Assembly (NCBI GenBank): GCA_016776605.1 | Contig: JADHTB010000006.1 | Coordinates: 1 to 64,000 of the forward strand | Length of the DNA stretch: 64,000 nucleotides | Reading direction: 5' to 3' | DNA from: Alphaproteobacteria bacterium | GTDB taxonomy: Bacteria; Pseudomonadota; Alphaproteobacteria; GCA-2731375 | In this document: piece after piece, positions 7,428 to 15,706 of the stretch | How positions within the stretch are numbered: position 1 is the first letter of the stretch | Layout of the letters: the number at the start of each line of letters is the position of its first letter | Made by a program: the position numbers and the translations under genes | Notes under the pieces: generated by a model | Seen by the model: only the letters and a program-made list of their open reading frames with translations | Databases searched by the model: none | What the model was told of the DNA's origin: nothing

Positions 7428-9125
7428 GTGACATCGCAACCCGCATCGATAAACCGGCCGCTGCCATGGCGGCGCCCATGGCAGTGGTTGGACGGTTGGA
7501 CGGTTGGCACGATGGTCATTGCCGGCCTTGCCGCGGTGCCGGTCCTTGCGGTCATCTATCTGGCATTTACGCCCTCGGAGAATATTTGGCCGCATTTGGT
7601 GTCGACCGTGCTGCCGGGCTATATTGCGACAACCCTGACGTTAATGCTGGGGGTAGGGGCCGGTACATTATTGATCGGCGTCAGTACGGCATGGTTGGTC
7701 ACCATGTGCCGTTTTCCAGGCCGGCGGATATTCGAATGGGGCATGCTGCTGCCCATGGCGATGCCGGCTTACATCATCGCATATGTTTATACGGATATTC
7801 TGGAATTTGCCGGACCCCTGCAGGGCATGCTGCGCGATCTGTTCGGCTGGAGCAGTAAACGGGACTATTGGTTTCCGGAAATCCGTTCCCTCGGTGGCGC
7901 TATCACCATGATGACCCTGGTGCTTTACCCCTATGTCTACCTGCTGGCGCGGGCCGCGTTTTTAGAGCAATCGGTTGGCGTGTTCGAGGTCAGCCGCTCC
8001 TTGGGCCGGGGCCCCTGGCGTAGCTTTTTCACGGTTGCGTTGCCGTTGGCCCGGCCGGGCATCGTGATTGGCCTGTCCCTGGTATTGATGGAAACGCTGA
8101 ATGACTTTGGCACGGTCGATTTTTTTGCGGTCAACACTTTTTCGCTCGGCATTTTCGACGTTTGGATGAATATGAACAACGTCTCCGGCGCGGCGCAACT
8201 GGCCTCGGTGATGCTGCTGTTCGTGGCGCTTTTGGTTTTTTCAGAGCGCTACGCCCGGCGCAAGCAACGCTTTTACACCACCTCGGGCAAATATCAGGCC
8301 CTGCCCGGTTTCCAGCTTACAGGCGGGCTGGGACTATGCGCCACCGCCGGCTGCCTGATGCCGGTTCTGCTGGGTTTTATCCTGCCGACCCTGGTCCTGC
8401 TGCGCTACGCGCATCAGTATTTTGATCCGGAACTGTCGCGCGAGGTGATGAATTATGCCCTTAACAGCGTCAAATTGTCGGCTCTGGCCGGTGCCCTTGC
8501 GGTGCTGATCGCGATCATCATGGCCTACAGCGCCCGCATCAAGGGAGGCCGCGTGCTGTTGGCCGCAAGCCGCGTCGCGGCCATGGGATACGCCGTTCCC
8601 GGCGCCGTGCTGGCGGTGGGTGTGATGATTGTACTTGGCAATTTGGACAACGGTGTTGATGCCTTCGCGCGCCGTAATTTCGGGTTTTCCACTGGTCTGG
8701 TTTTCTCCGGTACCATTGCCGCCGTCACCTTCGGCTATCTGGTGCGTTTTCTGGCTCTTGCCATCGGCACCGTCGAGGCCAGCCTGGGTAAGGTTACGCT
8801 AAACATGGACGGGGCTTCGCGCAGTCTGGGACGCGGGGCCTTCGCCACCATGCGCCGCGTTCACCTGCCGCTGATCAAGGGCAGCGTCCTGACCGCGGTC
8901 ATGCTGGTCTTCGTCGATTGCATGAAGGAATTGCCGATGACTGTGATACTAAAGCCATTCAATTTTCAAACTCTTGCCACGTTCGTGCATCAATACGCCT
9001 CGGATGAGCAATTGGGCGATGCGGCGTTGGCGGCGCTTTCGATTGTCGGCGTTGGCGTTGTGCCGGTTATCCTGCTCAGCCTCACCATCGCGAAGTCGCG
9101 CCCCGGCCACCGCCAAGGAGACTAG
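7428..9125 (+). CDS. fbpB: Ferric iron ABC transporter permease, fused two-domain
   Basis: A 565-residue inner-membrane permease with about 12 hydrophobic segments in two binding-protein-dependent transport domains. Each has the EAA-type loop that contacts the ATPase: VSRSLGRGPWRSFFTVALPLARPG in the first half (split over residues ~185-210) and ASRSLGRGAFATMRRVHLP in the second. The two-domain fusion is normal for FbpB/SfuB. The GTG at 7428 is the likely start, although its ribosome binding site overlaps the end of the palindromic element (CTAGGTACGG). It is followed after four bases by the ATPase gene. Function by family: passage of Fe(III) released by FbpA across the inner membrane. Confidence 0.9.
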   Translation: MTSQPASINRPLPWRRPWQWLDGWTVGTMVIAGLAAVPVLAVIYLAFTPSENIWPHLVSTVLPGYIATTLTLMLGVGAGTLLIGVSTAWLVTMCRFPGRRIFEWGMLLPMAMPAYIIAYVYTDILEFAGPLQGMLRDLFGWSSKRDYWFPEIRSLGGAITMMTLVLYPYVYLLARAAFLEQSVGVFEVSRSLGRGPWRSFFTVALPLARPGIVIGLSLVLMETLNDFGTVDFFAVNTFSLGIFDVWMNMNNVSGAAQLASVMLLFVALLVFSERYARRKQRFYTTSGKYQALPGFQLTGGLGLCATAGCLMPVLLGFILPTLVLLRYAHQYFDPELSREVMNYALNSVKLSALAGALAVLIAIIMAYSARIKGGRVLLAASRVAAMGYAVPGAVLAVGVMIVLGNLDNGVDAFARRNFGFSTGLVFSGTIAAVTFGYLVRFLALAIGTVEASLGKVTLNMDGASRSLGRGAFATMRRVHLPLIKGSVLTAVMLVFVDCMKELPMTVILKPFNFQTLATFVHQYASDEQLGDAALAALSIVGVGVVPVILLSLTIAKSRPGHRQGD

Positions 9126-9129
9126 CACT

Positions 9130-10188
9130 ATGCAGGGACTCCACATTGTTGGCGTTTCTCATGCCTATGGTTCGACACCGGTCCTCGACAATATTTCCTT
9201 GACGGTTCCGGCTGGTGAACTGGTGTGCCTGTTGGGCCCATCGGGTTGTGGCAAGACGACGCTTCTGCGCATTGCCGCCGGTTTAGAAAGGCTGCAGGCG
9301 GGTAGCGTGACGATTGATGAAACGGTTGTCGCCGATCCGAAATCGCAATTGCCCCCGGAAGACCGCCGGATCGGCTATATGTTCCAGGATTTTGCGCTGT
9401 TTCCGCATCTTTCGGTGCTTGATAACGTGACCTTCGGGCTGTTTCGGCGAAACAAGGCGGCGGCCCGTGAGCGGGCCATGGAAATGCTCGGTCAGGTCGG
9501 CATGGTACGACACGCCGACAAACATCCGCATATGCTTTCAGGCGGCCAGCAACAAAGGGTGGCCTTGGCCCGCGCCTTGGCGCCGGAGCCCCGGGTGGTA
9601 TTGCTGGACGAGCCTTTTTCCGGGCTGGATACCGATATGCGCGCCAGAATTCGCGAGGAAACCTTATCGGTATTGAAGCAGACCAACGTGGCGACGCTGA
9701 TGGTCACCCATGACCCGGAAGAAGCCATGTTCATGGCGGACCGCATCAAGGTTATGGGCGAAAACGGCCGGGTCCTACAGTCGGGCCGTCCGGCGGACAT
9801 CTACTATAAGCCGGCGAACGAATATGTTGCCCGGCTGTTCGGACCCATGAACATGATCGATGGGATTGTCGATCAGGGCGAACTGAAGTCGTCCTTTGGT
9901 GTCATGGCGGCAAAAGATGCCGCGGACGGCGACGCGGTCCGGGTTCTCATTCGCCCCGAAGGTCTGATTTTGAGCAACGGCGACGGCCGGGACGGCGGCA
10001 CACCGGTCGATATCCTGTCGGCCCATTTGCTGGGCGATAGCTCGATGGTGCGTTTTCAGGTCCGGGAGGGCGTCAACCGTGGCGAAGAATTTCAGGTTCG
10101 GATCCCCAGCGCATTTGATCTGACGGAAAAGGGGCAAATTTGGGCCCGCGTGGACCCGCGCCATGTTTTCCAGTACCCTCAAGAATAA
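9130..10188 (+). CDS. fbpC: Ferric iron ABC transporter ATP-binding protein
   Basis: A 352-residue ATPase with Walker A GPSGCGKTT, Q-loop in YMFQDFALFPHLS, signature LSGGQQQR, Walker B VVLLDEP and switch histidine in VTHDPEEA. A C-terminal TOBE-like region follows (from about residue 270). The ATG at 9130 is preceded by AAGGAG; a longer in-frame extension to 8974 lies inside the permease gene and is rejected. It powers the FbpB permease. The next gene starts 22 bases after its stop and may be co-transcribed. Confidence 0.92.
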   Translation: MQGLHIVGVSHAYGSTPVLDNISLTVPAGELVCLLGPSGCGKTTLLRIAAGLERLQAGSVTIDETVVADPKSQLPPEDRRIGYMFQDFALFPHLSVLDNVTFGLFRRNKAAARERAMEMLGQVGMVRHADKHPHMLSGGQQQRVALARALAPEPRVVLLDEPFSGLDTDMRARIREETLSVLKQTNVATLMVTHDPEEAMFMADRIKVMGENGRVLQSGRPADIYYKPANEYVARLFGPMNMIDGIVDQGELKSSFGVMAAKDAADGDAVRVLIRPEGLILSNGDGRDGGTPVDILSAHLLGDSSMVRFQVREGVNRGEEFQVRIPSAFDLTEKGQIWARVDPRHVFQYPQE

Positions 10189-10210
10189 CCAAGCCATTGG
10201 AGATGTTGGA

Positions 10211-10624
10211 ATGGTGGAAATAACACGGTCATACGAAATCGAGGTCGAGATGATCGATTCCGATCATCGTCGCCTGGTCGATATTATTAATGAAATAACC
10301 CAGGCCATTGATGACAAGCGCGAGGAGGAATGTGCCCGGTTGGTGCCTGATTTTGTGACCTTTTCCAAGCAGCATTTCGCCCGGGAAGAAGCGCTGTTGG
10401 CGAAAAACGGCTATCCTGGGGTTGATAAACACCGCCGACACCATGCGTCTCTCAACTATAAAATGGACACGATGCTGGCCTTGGCCGAGCGCGTGGTTGA
10501 AAGCGTGGCGGCGAGGGATGAATTGCGCAAAGAGCTGATTTTTTTCCTGATGGATGATGTCATCAACGAGGATATGAATTTCAAATCCTTTCTTGTCGAT
10601 GCGGCATCGCGAAAAGGCAACTAG
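10211..10624 (+). CDS. Bacteriohemerythrin-like protein
   Basis: A 137-residue single-domain hemerythrin. Visible ligand positions: His in DSDHRRL, HxxxE in HFAREEALL and HxxxH in KHRRHHASL. The last canonical motif, HxxxxD, reads DVINED with Asp in place of the expected His (FLMDDVINEDMNF), so one iron ligand appears substituted. Hemerythrins bind O2 or sense oxygen and iron at a di-iron centre. The ATG at 10211 has GGAG nine bases upstream; the in-frame start at 10163 would overlap fbpC. Its place after the iron transporter suggests iron- or oxygen-related use, but the modified site makes normal O2 carriage uncertain. Confidence 0.85.
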   Translation: MVEITRSYEIEVEMIDSDHRRLVDIINEITQAIDDKREEECARLVPDFVTFSKQHFAREEALLAKNGYPGVDKHRRHHASLNYKMDTMLALAERVVESVAARDELRKELIFFLMDDVINEDMNFKSFLVDAASRKGN

Positions 10625-10749
10625 GCCGGCAATATCAGGTAGCGGCGCGACGGAGCCGACACGGACAAGGTGGGGATGACGGGCGCCGGGCGCCCGCATT
10701 ATTGACGGCCACGGCGGCGATTATGTTTGCGACGTGCGGTGACTCTCCT

Positions 10750-12591
10750 CTAGGAGTCGCTGGCGTTGTTCCTTTGATCTTCAGGCTTCGGCTCCTTCGG
10801 CTTCTTCGGCTTCTTCGGCCTCGTCGGCTTTCCGGCGGAGGGCTCGATATCGGGGAGCTGGAACACGGGCTCCTTCTTCGGCTTGTCCTTCGGCTTGTCC
10901 TTTGGGTCGTCCTTCGGCTTGTCCTTTGGGTCGTCCTTCGGCTTGTCCTTTGGGTCGTCCTTCGGCTTGTCCTTTGGCTCGTCTTTTGGCTCGTCCTTTG
11001 GGTCAGTCGTCTCGCCTGGGTCGCCGGCGGCGGGTGCGATCTTGCCTACAGCTTTCGCTAATTTCTCGGCTGCGGCATCGGAATTTTTCTCGGACTCGGC
11101 TAGATCTTTCTTCGCGCTGTCAGCATTTGTTTTCGCATCCGCAACGATCTTGTCGACCTTGTTTGCGGCTACCTCCGAGGCGGTCTTTACCTTGTCGGCA
11201 CTCTGCTCGGTTGATTTGGCGACCGCGTCAATCACCTCGCTGGCTTTTGTTCCCGTCGACTTGGTAACGGCGGCGGCAATGGTCCCGGCATCTTTGGGAT
11301 TGTCCTTGGCAACGGCAGCGGCTACGGCCGCAGCCGATTTTGGTGCGGCCGAAGCCACGGACGCGGCAATCGCTGCGGCGGCCTTCGGCACTTCCTTGGC
11401 AACGGCAACGGCAATTTTTTCGGCTGCGGCGGGTGCGGCTGCGGTAACCGATGAGGCGATCGCGGCGGCGGAGTTCGGCGCCTCTTTAGCGACCGACGCG
11501 GCAATCGCGGCGCCAGCAGACGGTACAACGGTGGCCACTGACGAGGCAATCGCGGCGGCAAAGGTGGGCGCGGCCTTGGTAACGGATGCCGCGACGGCCG
11601 CGGCGGCGGTCGGCACTGACGTCGTCACGGACGACGCAATTTCAGCGCCACCTTCAAGCTTGACCGCGACGGCGGCAGCGGCGATTTGGGATGCCAATTC
11701 GGGCGATTTGGTGGCGACTGATGCGGCCACTTGCGCCGCTACGTCGGGAATTTCGAATGCGGCAGAGGCGGTAATCAGCACGGCCAGCTTCGGATCTGTC
11801 TTTAGGGCCTCGTCAACAACGGCAAGCAGCTCGGTCGGATCTTTTACGGCAAGAATTTTGTCCAACACCAATTCACCGGCTGGCGTGGCGCCCAGCTTCA
11901 CGCCGGCATCGGCCTGGGCATCGGTCACCACGTCTTCCTTGGCTTCCAAGGACGCCTGCATGATTTTAACTTCCGGCGGCGTTGGCGGCGTGCGTTGCGG
12001 TTGGCTGGGTGCCCGGCCCTGCCGCGCCGTAGTCGAGAAGCCTGCTCTGACCCGTCTTGTGCGCCCCCCCGACCTAACCGTCGCGGCGCCCTTGAAGACA
12101 GATGTGAAGGTCGTTTTATCTTTGTTGACGCGAACCCGCACAATAGTACCTCTGATGCCGACCGTAGCGGTCGGCGTCTTAATGGTATAACGGTCTTTCG
12201 ACAGATTACCCGTCACGAAGCGCATCACGCCTTTGGTCAACGATAAGGCGACTTGAGAGTTTTTGCCAGCGGGGTCAAAGACGAATTTGTCCAGGGTCAC
12301 GGAGGAGTTGGCGCCTATGGAAAGAACCGTGTTGTCACGAAAAACCAAGTGTGCGGCACTGCCATCGTCGGTGTTGATGACTTCGTCGCTGTAAACCGCG
12401 TCTTTGATGGTCAGAGTTCGGGACTTGGTTTGCAGCACGCCCCGAACAGCGGCGACGATCTTATCGGCGTTGCCGACGGCGATCTGGATTTGCCCGGCGT
12501 TCGCGGTGGCCTGGGCTTGTGCGGCGTTCGTCTGCAGTGCGACCGTAGCCAGCGCGGCCAGCGCCACGATATTGCGAATAAATTTACTCAT
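10750..12591 (-). CDS. Secreted FecR-domain protein with Ala-rich repeats and Lys/Pro/Asp tail
   Basis: About 613 residues from the ATG at 12591 (an ATG at 12633 is also in frame). A signal peptide (IVALAALATVAL, ending NAAQAQA) leads to a FecR domain (about residues 50-185; VFRDNTVLSIGANSSVTLDK and TPTATVGIRGT are recognisable). A central region of 15-residue repeats follows (pattern AAAIAASVxxxxPxx), then a Lys/Ala coiled-coil-like stretch and a KPKDDPKD octapeptide tail. FecR domains are best known in sigma-factor signalling but are also common in exported envelope proteins; no ECF sigma gene is present. The Ala repeat recurs in the protein at 20850-21992, suggesting that the two bracket and serve the polysaccharide locus. 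Function unknown. Confidence 0.8.
   Translation of the reverse strand: MSKFIRNIVALAALATVALQTNAAQAQATANAGQIQIAVGNADKIVAAVRGVLQTKSRTLTIKDAVYSDEVINTDDGSAAHLVFRDNTVLSIGANSSVTLDKFVFDPAGKNSQVALSLTKGVMRFVTGNLSKDRYTIKTPTATVGIRGTIVRVRVNKDKTTFTSVFKGAATVRSGGRTRRVRAGFSTTARQGRAPSQPQRTPPTPPEVKIMQASLEAKEDVVTDAQADAGVKLGATPAGELVLDKILAVKDPTELLAVVDEALKTDPKLAVLITASAAFEIPDVAAQVAASVATKSPELASQIAAAAVAVKLEGGAEIASSVTTSVPTAAAAVAASVTKAAPTFAAAIASSVATVVPSAGAAIAASVAKEAPNSAAAIASSVTAAAPAAAEKIAVAVAKEVPKAAAAIAASVASAAPKSAAAVAAAVAKDNPKDAGTIAAAVTKSTGTKASEVIDAVAKSTEQSADKVKTASEVAANKVDKIVADAKTNADSAKKDLAESEKNSDAAAEKLAKAVGKIAPAAGDPGETTDPKDEPKDEPKDKPKDDPKDKPKDDPKDKPKDDPKDKPKDKPKKEPVFQLPDIEPSAGKPTRPKKPKKPKEPKPEDQRNNASDS
10891..10986 (-). 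repeat. 24-bp tandem repeat, four copies, in the FecR-protein tail
   Basis: Three perfect and one imperfect copy of a 24-bp unit beginning CGGCTTGTCCTTTGGGTCGT (plus strand), coding KPKDDPKD octapeptides. The unit length is a multiple of three, so copy-number change would alter tail length without a frameshift. Confidence 0.85.
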
Positions 12592-13029
12592 GATGATTAA
12601 AATCTTGGCAATACGACGTGTTTTCCATTTCATGCCATGAAGCTACCCAACCAAGAAATTTGGGCAATAGATAACGGAACATTAACCTTACCTTAATATT
12701 TCGACCATGGAAATAAGAGTTCTATTTTTATTTGTCCTTATGGTTAACGAAATATCCTGTTTCTACGTGGTAGTTCGTGCGTCTCAATTGTTCGGCATCC
12801 GCGAGTGGAACTATCAATTGGTATAGCAGGCGTTTTATCCTATGACATTCCACAAGACGCCCTGCGGCAGCTAGCGGCAATCGCAGAAAGACCTGGACGC
12901 CTGGTGCAAACGCCACAACAATAACCGCGGTCGCCAAGGCGGGGCGTGCCGCGGGCCCATCGCAAAACCGGCAACTGTCAGCTTCAGTCTGAGTGCCTAA
13001 ACGTATGATAATGATTTGATTTTGCCAAA
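12592..13029. other. 438-bp divergent intergenic region
   Basis: AT-rich spacer between the FecR-domain gene (minus) and the O-antigen ligase-like gene (plus). It must carry both promoters. TATGATAATGAT at 13003-13014 could hold a -10 element for the plus-strand gene. No convincing gene or repeat was seen. Confidence 0.5.
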
Positions 13030-14409
13030 ATGACCCAGAAATTTATTCTTTTCCCATTCTTGGCGATCGTCTTGTTGGCGCCGTTGCCTTTCGCCTCGAA
13101 CCGTCCCTGGTCATGGGCTCTGTTGAGCCTTCTCGTGGGGGTGCTCGTGGTGATGGACGCACTCTTTTCGGGCCGTCAGGGCGGCAATAGCCGGCGCTTC
13201 ATGCGTCGCATGCTGCCAGGCATCCTCCTGGCCGGCCTCATTGTCGTTTGGATCCTATTTCAGACATTCGATAGCGTTGCACCGGATATGGCCCACCCAT
13301 TATGGCGCGAGATGTCTCGAACGATTTCGGCCAATGTGAAGCCGACAATTACTCTGGATACGGAAGCGACCATGAGTGCGCTGACCAGATTATTGTCTTA
13401 CTGCGGCGTTTTCTGGATTGGCGCCCGATTGGGCCGGGACCCTGACAACGCGCAATTCATGCTGAAATCCTTCGTTGTGGCGTCATGCCTATACGCGGCC
13501 TATGGCCTGTTGGTTTTTTTCGCCGAACTTGAAGCAATTCTTTGGTATGAAAAATGGGCGTACCGAGGCGATTTAACCAGTACATTTGTCAATCGAAACA
13601 GCTACGCCACGTTCGCGGGCCTTGGATTGATCGCCAGTGTCGCGTTGATCACCCAGCTACTGGGAAGAGGGCTGCGCGGTGATCACACGAAGCGGGAAAT
13701 CTTGCTTGATCTGGCCGACAGAGCATTTGCCCAGGCCTGGCTGCCAATATTGGGTATATTCCTGACCGCGTTCGCGCTTTTGCTCACCCATTCCCGCGGC
13801 GGATTGCTGAGCACCGGGTTTGCGCTACTGGTGCTATTCCTGGCGTTCTCTTACACCAAGACCGTATCCCGAAAATTTGGCATTACATTCCTCGCCGTCA
13901 TATTATTGTTCCTTCTGGTCACATACGTCGTCGCTGGCGACGTCGTTGATTTACGGTTTGCGCGGACATCATTTGCTTCCGAAATTCGAGACGAGCTCTT
14001 TGCCGAGATCATCGCGGCGATCCCCTCTAATCCCTACCTGGGCACCGGATACGGCACTTTTGAACAGGCCTTCATGGCGTACAAGTCCTATCCGTTGTCA
14101 GGCGCCAATTGGGACAAGGCCCACAATTCCTACCTTGAACTGGTATTCGAGCTTGGGATTCCTGCGACAATCGCCGTTGTCGGATTGTTCCTATGGCTCG
14201 CGGGCGTTTTCATTCATGGCCTGTTGCACCGAATTCGGAGGCGGGTATTCGCGGCAATCGGCCTGTCGGCGACCGCATTGGTTGGTGCCCACGCCCTGGT
14301 GGATTTCAGCCTGCAAATACCGGGCTTCACAGTGTGCTATGTCTTGCTGGTTAGTGTTGCCTGGGCGCAATCATGGCCAACGCCGCGCCGCGCCTCTGAA
14401 GGCGTCTGA
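13030..14409 (+). CDS. O-antigen ligase / polymerase-like membrane protein
   Basis: A 459-residue protein with about 10-12 hydrophobic helices and a large periplasmic loop carrying KAHNSYLELVFELGIP, characteristic of the Wzy_C (O-antigen ligase) family, where the conserved His in the loop is functionally important. Members either polymerise polysaccharide repeat units or ligate glycans to a lipid acceptor at the periplasmic face of the inner membrane. The neighbouring Wzc-like kinase and Wza-like exporter point to an exopolysaccharide role, most likely the polymerase. The ATG at 13030 is preceded by an AT-rich promoter-like region without a strong Shine-Dalgarno sequence. Confidence 0.82.
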   Translation: MTQKFILFPFLAIVLLAPLPFASNRPWSWALLSLLVGVLVVMDALFSGRQGGNSRRFMRRMLPGILLAGLIVVWILFQTFDSVAPDMAHPLWREMSRTISANVKPTITLDTEATMSALTRLLSYCGVFWIGARLGRDPDNAQFMLKSFVVASCLYAAYGLLVFFAELEAILWYEKWAYRGDLTSTFVNRNSYATFAGLGLIASVALITQLLGRGLRGDHTKREILLDLADRAFAQAWLPILGIFLTAFALLLTHSRGGLLSTGFALLVLFLAFSYTKTVSRKFGITFLAVILLFLLVTYVVAGDVVDLRFARTSFASEIRDELFAEIIAAIPSNPYLGTGYGTFEQAFMAYKSYPLSGANWDKAHNSYLELVFELGIPATIAVVGLFLWLAGVFIHGLLHRIRRRVFAAIGLSATALVGAHALVDFSLQIPGFTVCYVLLVSVAWAQSWPTPRRASEGV

Positions 14410-14480
14410 ATGTTCCGATTGCTGCAATGTGGCAATGTGGCCGGGCAATCACAGCCACGCCGTCATGGGGGCATAAAAGG

Positions 14481-15269
14481 CTACGTTTGCAAAAACCGCC
14501 GTTCCGTGGCTTCCAGGACCAGGCATGTTAAACAATTGGAATAGTAGGCACCCGTATCTATGCCAATTCGATTGCTCTGCTCGTCCGGTGTCTCGCTGAT
14601 AGAATGGCCGTGAACGATTATTTTTTCATGCGCCTTTTTCGACTCTAGGAATTCATCACGAATCCACATCAGATCCTCGCTCCGTTGGCGATGCAACGGG
14701 CGGCTTGGATGGATGCCCGCATGCACGCAGAAATAGTCACCTATTTCAAACGACATTCGCAGCTCGTTGAAAAACTGAATATGTTCTGCCGGAATTGCCC
14801 TGTCCAAGTCGGCTTGAATATCCTTGAGCATTTTGTCCGACCGTGTGCCCGGCTGCATTGCAACCCCATAGCTGAACACCGTCGCCTCACCGCCAAACTG
14901 GAACCAATCGCGGGCCGCATTGAAATCAACCAAAAAATTCAATAAGGCGTCTTCGTGATTACCTTTTAGAAAGATCCGATCAAATCCCGCCAACGGATGG
15001 GAAACCAATTCCTCGACAACTTTCTTGCTTTCATGGCCGCGATCAATGTAGTCGCCAAGATAAACGAGCCGCTTGTGTCCGTTGTAAGTGCTGCTGTCGG
15101 CCTCTACCTGTTCGTGAAGAATGCGCAGCAGGTCATAACGACCGTGAATATCACCGACAATATACACCCGTTGTCCCATGGGAATAGCAGGCGCAGGTGT
15201 TTTTTGACCCCTCGGGGATGCCAATGACCGAAACCAGGAAAACATCTTTGATTTATTTGCCTTCCGCAT
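14481..15269 (-). CDS. PPP-family metallophosphatase (Ser/Thr phosphatase or ApaH-like)
   Basis: The metallophosphatase signatures are complete and in order: GDIHGRYD, GDYIDRG, GNHED, HAG and HGHS. The family hydrolyses phosphoprotein or dinucleoside polyphosphate substrates with a di-metal centre. About 262 residues from the ATG at 15269; in-frame starts also exist at 15296 (inside a palindromic repeat) and 15245, and none has a clear ribosome binding site. It lies on the opposite strand between the ligase-like gene and the Wzc-like kinase gene, so a role in reversing phosphorylation in the exopolysaccharide system is possible but not shown; Wzc partners are normally low-molecular-weight tyrosine phosphatases. 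Confidence 0.82.
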   Translation of the reverse strand: MRKANKSKMFSWFRSLASPRGQKTPAPAIPMGQRVYIVGDIHGRYDLLRILHEQVEADSSTYNGHKRLVYLGDYIDRGHESKKVVEELVSHPLAGFDRIFLKGNHEDALLNFLVDFNAARDWFQFGGEATVFSYGVAMQPGTRSDKMLKDIQADLDRAIPAEHIQFFNELRMSFEIGDYFCVHAGIHPSRPLHRQRSEDLMWIRDEFLESKKAHEKIIVHGHSISETPDEQSNRIGIDTGAYYSNCLTCLVLEATERRFLQT

Positions 15270-15285
15270 GGTGACATTTAGGTGC

Positions 15286-15385
15286 GCAATCTGCAATTAA
15301 CCGGAGTCGCTATCGCGACCTAAGTAATTGGTTCAATTGCTTTATTCTTAAAGAGTCTGAGCATGTTTCAACGAAATACGCTCTC
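15286..15385 (+). repeat. Palindromic intergenic element, copy 3 (degenerate)
   Basis: GTCGCTATCGCGAC inner hairpin (15306-15319), ATTGGTTCAATTGCTTTATTC and AAGAGTCTGAGCA match the 30443 copy, but both ends and the last hairpin are decayed. It overlaps the longest possible start of the phosphatase gene and the 3' end of a small minus-strand frame. Confidence 0.72.
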
Positions 15386-15574
15386 GGCAACAATATCCAT
15401 TATAGCCGCAAGGTCGATCTGTTTGATATTGGCATTCAAGTATTCAAAAGAAATTAAATTCATGCCTCGAAACATTCTGGATAGACCGTTTTTGATATAC
15501 ATCGAGTTGCCGCGTAATCGGCCGTCTCGGTCGTAAACTATTGATCCGTAATCGAGGGATAGCGCCTTGATCAA
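15368..15574 (-). CDS. Hypothetical 68-residue protein (doubtful)
   Basis: A short frame upstream of the Wzc-like gene on the opposite strand, ending inside the degenerate palindromic element, which supplies its last codons. The composition looks protein-like (LSLDYGSIVYDRDGRLRG), but no family was recognised. It could be a truncated gene remnant cut by the element or a chance frame. The rest of the 15386-15706 spacer carries a weak promoter-like TTGCCC-17-TATACA (15578-15606) for the kinase gene. Confidence 0.3.
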   Translation of the reverse strand: MIKALSLDYGSIVYDRDGRLRGNSMYIKNGLSRMFRGMNLISFEYLNANIKQIDLAAIMDIVAESVFR

Positions 15575-15706
15575 AGATTGCCCAAGAATTCAGAAATCTT
15601 TATACATATGCCAGCATAATTGCGGCGTTGGGTAAAACCGCAGGGGTACATAGCTCCTCATCATATAAGAGAGCTAATATTAGGAACGTGTTCTTAAAGG
15701 CAATTC

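Noticed and set aside
10163..10210. Longer start for the hemerythrin gene
   Set aside because: It would overlap fbpC and lacks a ribosome binding site; the ATG at 10211 has GGAG.
10883..12190. Plus-strand frame opposite the FecR-domain gene
   Set aside because: Shadow of the Ala and Lys/Pro repeats, low complexity; the minus strand has the signal peptide and FecR domain.
12728..12937. 69-codon minus-strand frame in the FecR/ligase spacer
   Set aside because: No family features, poor start and AT-rich promoter-like DNA.
13003..13020. Fur-like TGATAATGATTTGAT upstream of the O-antigen ligase-like gene
   Set aside because: Only the left half-site matches; the right half diverges from ATTATCA.
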